64,000 nt of DNA. Source: Drosophila pseudoobscura (taxonomy: Eukaryota; Arthropoda; Insecta; Diptera; Drosophilidae). Shown here one piece after another: positions 59,115 through 64,000 of the stretch; positions within the stretch are counted from its first letter, which is position 1; each line of letters begins with the position of its first letter. The position numbers and the translations under genes are program-made. The stretch is taken from assembly GCF_009870125.1 (NCBI RefSeq), contig NC_046680.1:8990001-9054000 (forward strand), in the 5' to 3' direction. Below the pieces are notes generated by a model, which saw only the letters and a program-made list of their open reading frames with translations, made no database searches and was not told the origin of the DNA.

Positions 59115-59530
59115 ATGGTTTTAACCAAGGAAGAGGAGGCATTTATCCGCCGCAAGCACGAACATACTCTAAAACTGCGCAATGAGTATTTGAAACAGAG
59201 CTCGAATCCCTTCCGCCATGGCACAGGCGAAGGCGGCACTGTGGTATGTAAAAACCAATCTCCTTTCAATGGTTATGTCATCAGGCTGGGATAAATATTA
59301 ATTTCCTCGTTTTGCAGTTCGATGCCGGCCTAGCCCGCTTCCAGGCTATGCGTGTGTCCAACTACGAGCACTTCAAGCCAACCGGAAAGTCTTTCCGCAC
59401 AGGTCTCTTTGCCGTGGTACTGCCCATTGCCATTTACGCTTGGGCCCTAAAGAGCGAACGCGATGGTCGCGAAGAGAAATACCGAACCGGGCAGGTGGCC
59501 TACAAGGATCGCCAGTTCAAGTTTATTTAA
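59115..59530 (+). CDS. ND-B15: NADH dehydrogenase B15 subunit (NDUFB4), complex I
   Basis: Two exons, 59115-59243 and 59318-59530, give 113 aa. The N-terminus is charged (MVLTKEEEAFIRRKHEHTLK), followed by a short segment RNEYLKQSSNPFRHGTGEGG, then a single transmembrane helix TGLFAVVLPIAIYAWALKSE and a basic tail ending YKDRQFKFI. This is the layout of NDUFB4/B15, an accessory subunit of the membrane arm of mitochondrial complex I. There is no cleavable presequence, as usual for this subunit. It converges on Trs31, whose 3' UTR overlaps its last codons. Confidence 0.93.
59522..59527 (-). terminator. Poly(A) signal of Trs31 inside the end of ND-B15
   Basis: TTTATT on the plus strand is AATAAA on the minus strand, about 110 bp after the Trs31 stop. 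The same bases encode the last residues of ND-B15, so the two transcripts are predicted to overlap in antisense. Confidence 0.55.
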
Positions 59531-59636
59531 GTAATTTCTCTGGTGATGTCGGATTGGTAGTGAAACTAAACAAAACACAAAACAATCAATTAACTAAATG
59601 TAATTGTGTATATTTAAAGTTTGTTGGGTGCTACGA

Positions 59637-60341
59637 CTATTTCTCCTCCATTTGCTTGTCGCGTGCTATGACAAAGTCCTCGAACTTGACCATGTAGGTG
59701 GTGCCCTTGTGCCAGTGGGCGGTGACCTTGCAGGGCTACAATAATGATCAAATTAGTGAGAAAGTCTATTCATCATTGGTTCCCCTTACAAATCCGCAGT
59801 GTGTAAGCACAGCCTCCACAATTCCAGCCGTAAAGTTGGCACAGTTTAAGGAGCTCTTGTCTTTGGGCACACTTATGAATGTGTTCACCAGCGGCTCCTT
59901 CTCTATAATGTAATAGGTGCGCTCATCATCGTTGGCATGTTCCAGCTTCTCCGCCTCCTTGCCAAACAGATTCTTCCACACTGTCGTCTTGACGAAGAGC
60001 AGCATTTGTGTCAGCTTAGTCTCTCTCTTGGAGCTCCGCTCGCGCACAAAGTACAAGTCGATAATGCGGGTCCCCACATCCTGGCCGAGGTCGTGGAGCC
60101 TGCAAACATATCCACATTAGCTGATGCATTAAGTAGAAGTAGACTAAAGTAGCAGCAACGCGCACCTGGTCTGTAGTTCGGGCACTGTGAAGACACGACT
60201 CTGGGAGTACTGGACAATCTCGCTGAAGAGCAGAGCCACAATGCTTAAGGAGACCTCTGTTTTTCCCTTTGAGAGCGGCCGATCTAGAATATTACTGCGT
60301 GGCCGCATTGAGGATATTTTAAGAGCTTCCAGTTTTTCCAT
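59637..60341 (-). CDS. Trs31: TRAPP complex subunit Trs31 (TRAPPC5)
   Basis: Three exons in transcript order, 60341-60166, 60099-59790 and 59735-59637, give 194 aa, the normal size. The protein is a Bet3-family TRAPP subunit. The N-terminus RSNILDRPLSKGKTEVSLSI and the blocks LFSEIVQYSQSRVFTVPELQ, DLGQDVGTRIIDLYFVRERS and NLFGKEAEKLEHANDDERTY are characteristic, followed by the C-terminal strand region ending HWHKGTTYMVKFEDFVIARD. TRAPP is the guanine-nucleotide exchange factor and tether for Rab1/Rab11 at the Golgi. The first donor is GTGCGC, weaker than average, but the phases fit. Confidence 0.94.
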
Positions 60342-60364
60342 TGCAATAAGTCAAACAAAACACA

Positions 60365-60508
60365 GATAAAAATATGTTGAGTGTGACGCGGATTTATCGT
60401 TAAAATATACCGTCAGAAATATACGAAAAAATACCGTATATATTTAAGTATACTGACGAATTCAAGTTCTATATTCCTCGTTTTTGATATTCCGTCGAAT
60501 ATTATTAG
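60365..60508 (-). promoter_or_regulatory. Trs31 promoter module (repeat copy 2, mirror orientation)
   Basis: Read on the minus strand the blocks are AATATTCGACGGAATATC, a 16-base extra segment, GAACTTGAATTCGTCAGTAT, CGGTATTTTTT, GTATATTTCTGACGGTATAT, CGATAA and GTCACAC. They match, in order, the copy upstream of ND-B15, and lie at a similar distance from the start codon. Confidence 0.6.
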
Positions 60509-60769
60509 ATAAAAAGAACCCTCAGCCCTGAACACATAATTTTATCCGATTTATGAATCAATTTTCTAGTCGACTGGTTAAGTTTGGGTACTTTCTTTTG
60601 TTGATTGTGTCTAAAATAATGTTAAAACAAAAAACCATTGAAAAAATAGATGCAAAGTATCGATTCAATAACGAAACAGCTGTTATTTTAGTGGGTCTGG
60701 CAGCACTGTAAGCATTTTAGTGTTGTAAATACCGTTTTATTTTAAACAATTTAGAAACACTAAAAAATT

Positions 60770-62102
60770 CTACCTCATGCAGTGACAAGGTCCGACAGTA
60801 TTTAATTCAACGGATTTAAAAGTGGTCCAATGATCAACCGGCTTTTGCTGCAGCTTCCACATGTAGGCCTGAAAGTGCTCGTATCGGATCTCACGGCTAT
60901 TGGGACATCCAATCAGATGATGATAATCACAGGATTGGTCGTGAATCCAATTGCGCTCATGCGGAGTGTCCTTATGAGTCGAATTGGTCCCAAAGATCTG
61001 GTCGTCGTACATGGAAGATGTGATGTTAGTGATGGCCTCAGTCATCTTCCCGTTGACTTCATTGAGGTTCAAAAACTGCAACAGCAGCTCATGGGTTTCT
61101 TCGCGGCGCACGAAAAGCATATACCAGAGTGGCATACAATTGAATCGAATGCATTCCACAATCTTCAGGGCGTACGCATGCCGAGTGCTCCAGTCGTGAC
61201 TCATCCAACGCACCACCATATAGAGCACCTGCAGTACGAACAAGGAAATATATATTTCTTAGATATATACTTGTAAAAGTGTTCAGATTTCCAGGCTAAC
61301 CTCACATTCCGTATTCAAAGCGATGCTGTTCGAGCTGAGCAAGTAAATCAAGTGATTGTGTGGTAGTTCCAAAAAATCCCTTGTGGCCGCAAAGATGAGG
61401 ACAAACTTTTGTATACGCGTGAGCATCACATTGCGGACAATATCCAGGGACGGGTGGTACTGCGTCTCTACATACAGAATACACGCCGTGACCTCATTGA
61501 AACATTGAACATCGTCAAAACAAATCCAGCAATGGGCTACAAGATGTTTGATCCGCAAGTAAGACGCCGCGATGAACAATTCGACAATGTGCGTGCGATC
61601 CAAATAGGGCTCAGCGGTGAGCATCCACTTGTATATCATCATAAAAGCCTTCGGCGTTACCAGATCATCAGGCAGCGTCACCATCATCGGTATCTCTTCC
61701 AGCTCCATGAAGAACTGCGAGTACACCTGCAGCACCGGCAAGTGACAGTTGAAATACGAGTTCCTGATTTTAATAACGATGGTTGTCTTCAGGTGCAACT
61801 CCACCGTGTACTGCAGAATGGTGGCCAATTTATCCTTGGGCCACTGTTTCATCTTCGACCAGCCCTGCACATCCTCGAAATTGTAACCAAACTCGATGAG
61901 CGACCGATTCTTGCACTCTGCGGAACTCGGTGTATCCTCGTTGCTGAATGCATCTCCGTTCAACCTAGGACTGGCGGAGGCTCCGGTTAATAGCTTTTAA
62001 GGATATGATGTGGAAGAGAAAGATAACCCACTTGGTAAAGTTCCTGGTGAAGGTGGACCGGCTCTTCGCGGACTGTGCCGACAGCCGCATTAGTTCGTCC
62101 AT
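60770..62102 (-). CDS. Divergent BTB/BACK-like protein
   Basis: Three exons in transcript order, 62102-62032, 61970-61301 and 61228-60770, give 399 aa. I start at MDELMRLSAQSAK; an additional upstream exon is possible because the frame stays open beyond it. After a short leader, residues of about 65-165 (LHLKTTIVIKIRNSYFNCHL then VLQVYSQFFMELEEIPMMVT and LPDDLVTPKAFMMIYKWMLT) read as a BTB/POZ domain. The next 120 residues (HLVAHCWICFDDVQCFNEVT and the following RIQKFVLIFAATRDFLELPH) resemble a BACK domain. The remainder is a family-specific C-terminus rich in Cys/His/Trp. It resembles the fly-specific BTB group with a DUF4734-type tail, some of them Cul3 adaptors or of unknown role. The intron-2 donor GTTAGC is unusual but the only one that keeps the frame. 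AATAAA follows at 60,736-60,741. Confidence 0.75.
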
Positions 62103-62299
62103 TCCTATGGTTTGTTCTCCTTTTTCTGGAATTATGAGTATAGTGGTGTTAGATCTGTTTGGATATATTGAATGAACAGGCAAAGCCCTATGATCCCCCA
62201 AACTCACCAGATAACAAACACCAACGTTTATTTTACATTGTTTATTAAATTGTGTTTTATTTGTTGGTATTTTTCTTGGTTTGTTCACATTTTCAAATA

Positions 62300-64000
62300 C
62301 ATTTACATGAATAAATATATCGTTTATTTTACTTTGACTTTCTCTTTGCCTTTACATATCCCGTTCTTTTCGCCATACCATCCCTTCATAGATTCGTTCT
62401 TGTTTAAAATATGAGTATGCATGTATATGCGGATAATTGGGCAAACGTCGTCGATGAATTCTGAAATAGCGTTGTGGTGGTGGTGGCGGTTGTGGTTGTG
62501 GTGGTAGTGGGGGCGGCATGGCATCTGTTTAATTCAACTTCAAATACAGAGAAGTTGGCAAAGGGCATTCAATCTCGATATGAGATAATGATTGAATAAA
62601 TTGTGTGTGTTTTTGCAACAGTTGACACCTGCTATGATCGATCTGTCGATCAGTTCGTTTCGGTTGAGCTACATACAGATTTGTGTAAGTATTGAAAGAG
62701 TTTTGGAGAGTATTGGTGGCCAGCAATAACATTCAGAGGTTACCAATTTTGGAAGTAAATTACAGTATATGTACACAAGGTAAGGTAATCGTAAAGTATA
62801 TATATTCAACAGTTTGTACTTCTTGTTCTGTGTTTTGTATATTTCCTTTAAGTTATTAGTTTTTTTAGTTTTCCTTTCGTTTCGTCAAGTTGCGTAAATA
62901 TTTTAAATTTTTCAAAGTTTTCACACATAGGTTTCGTAAACGTTTTAAATGTGTACATACATGGATACATACATACATACTTACAATTTTCCATTTATAG
63001 ATTAATTTGTTTGTTTTTGTTTTAATATAATATTCTGTTGCTTTTCTTTAATGTGATTTTTTGCACAACCTTTGCTTATTTTTTTGAATAAATATGCGTT
63101 TTTTGTTTTGTTTTCTTTTTCCATTCAAATAGTTTTTTGTTTTTTGTATGAAGTTCTCTTTTGTTTTTCGTCACTGACTTAGTACAACAATATTTATATA
63201 GTAAGAAATAAATTAAGTTTTCTTCTTATCATATTATACATTTACATATATAGCTGCATAAAGAGTTTCCTCAATTCTTGTTGTTTTTGTTGTTGAAAAC
63301 ACTTACAATTGTTTATCGTTTATGTTGTTATGTTAGTGTGCGTCCGTTCGTCCAGCCTTTCCACAAAATGCCTTTGCTTTTGGCCATTTTATAAACGGCA
63401 CAAAAGCGCTCAGCGTTTCCTTCAAAATTACAAATTGTTTTTCGTTCTACAACTATTAATATTAGATTTCAAAAGATTTCACATAGTTCAATGCTGCGGT
63501 TCTCGTGTTCCCATACTCATTTTTCATTGATTTTGGTTTGTTTTATTCTGTTTTTTGTTTTTGTTTTCAACATAAACTTTTGTTGGAAATGATATTTTTT
63601 GTTTTTTGGCAAAAGAAATATTTTGAATCTTCATGAGCCCTAGAAAGAGTCAAAATCATTCTTTTTCGAAGGCAAACAATTGGCTTAATGCTTTTTTATA
63701 AAACCTAAGGCTTGTTTAAATGAACATTTAGTCGAGCAGCCAGGGGACACGAGGGTTGAGCATTGAGCGTTGGGTCTTTTCACAGAGTCAAAAACAATTT
63801 GTAACTCCCGCTTAGATGGTGGAAAGGGTTTAAGAAAGGGTTATTTTAATGTGTCGTGTCGTGTAAGACGCATCAGGTTGAATTTTTCATGCTTATCGTG
63901 CGATTTGAGCGATGGACATTGTGAAAGTCTCATTCACCAATCAAAATATTTGCCTTGTTTTTGCCGCTGCCTCGGCGTTAATACTGTTCTCCAAGTACTC
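62300..64000 (-). other. AT-rich region, probably 3' UTR of a minus-strand gene
   Basis: The plus strand is strongly T-rich with many TTTTGTTTT and TTTATT motifs, so the minus strand is A-rich with CAAAA runs and several AATAAA signals, as in long fly 3' UTRs. ACATACATAC repeats lie near 62,957-62,980. No coding exon is evident up to the right edge. A minus-strand coding region beyond 64,000 would explain this; it is inference. Confidence 0.35.

Overview
The window is nuclear DNA from a fruit fly (Drosophila). The evidence is short 52-75 nt introns with GTRAGT donors, dense (CA)n/(GA)n/(TTG)n microsatellites, A-rich 3' UTRs, and a gene set matching the cytological 51C neighbourhood of D. melanogaster chromosome 2R: M-spondin, drosocin, attacin, Rpn6, aveugle, ND-B15 and Trs31. 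It is not melanogaster itself: the drosocin peptide carries substitutions, only one attacin is present, and two prominin-like genes sit in the block. A non-melanogaster species such as one from the obscura group is plausible but cannot be fixed from sequence alone.

Layout. 1-5 kb: the first coding exon of the secreted spondin-domain gene mspo (minus strand), its start region, and part of its first intron. 5.3-18.3 kb: about 13 kb without a recognisable gene, with microsatellites and AT-rich blocks. 18.5-36.6 kb: two intact prominin-like five-pass membrane protein genes (960 and 969 aa) in inverted, tail-to-tail orientation, 11 kb apart. They share ten coding exons with identical phases and have patches of near-identical DNA that suggest gene conversion. 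36.8-42 kb: a second gene-poor stretch with a possible orphan 5' exon near 39 kb. 42.1-47.1 kb: a small secreted Pro/Thr/Arg-rich orphan gene and an MFSD6-like transporter, both minus strand. 49.1-51.5 kb: an antimicrobial-peptide cluster of drosocin and one attacin, each with TATA, GATA and Rel/NF-kB-like sites. 52-62 kb: a compact housekeeping block of Rpn6 (proteasome lid), aveugle (SAM adaptor of Ras/ERK signalling), a Myb/SANT-like nuclear protein with poly-Q, a GTSF1-type CHHC zinc-finger protein, ND-B15 (complex I), Trs31 (TRAPP) and a divergent BTB/BACK-like protein. 62.3-64 kb: AT-rich sequence resembling the 3' UTR of a minus-strand gene beyond the right edge.

The genes do not form one pathway. 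The only functional cluster is the immune pair Dro/attacin, probably co-induced by Relish. The most unusual structures are the prominin-like pair with its conversion-like tracts, a roughly 100 bp promoter module present upstream of both ND-B15 and Trs31 in mirror orientation, the orphan Thr/Pro/Arg-rich secreted gene, and a tandem repeat with palindromic GTTAAC cores near mspo. I found no rRNA, tRNA, CRISPR or recognisable intact transposable element. All exon boundaries were read by eye and checked by phase arithmetic.
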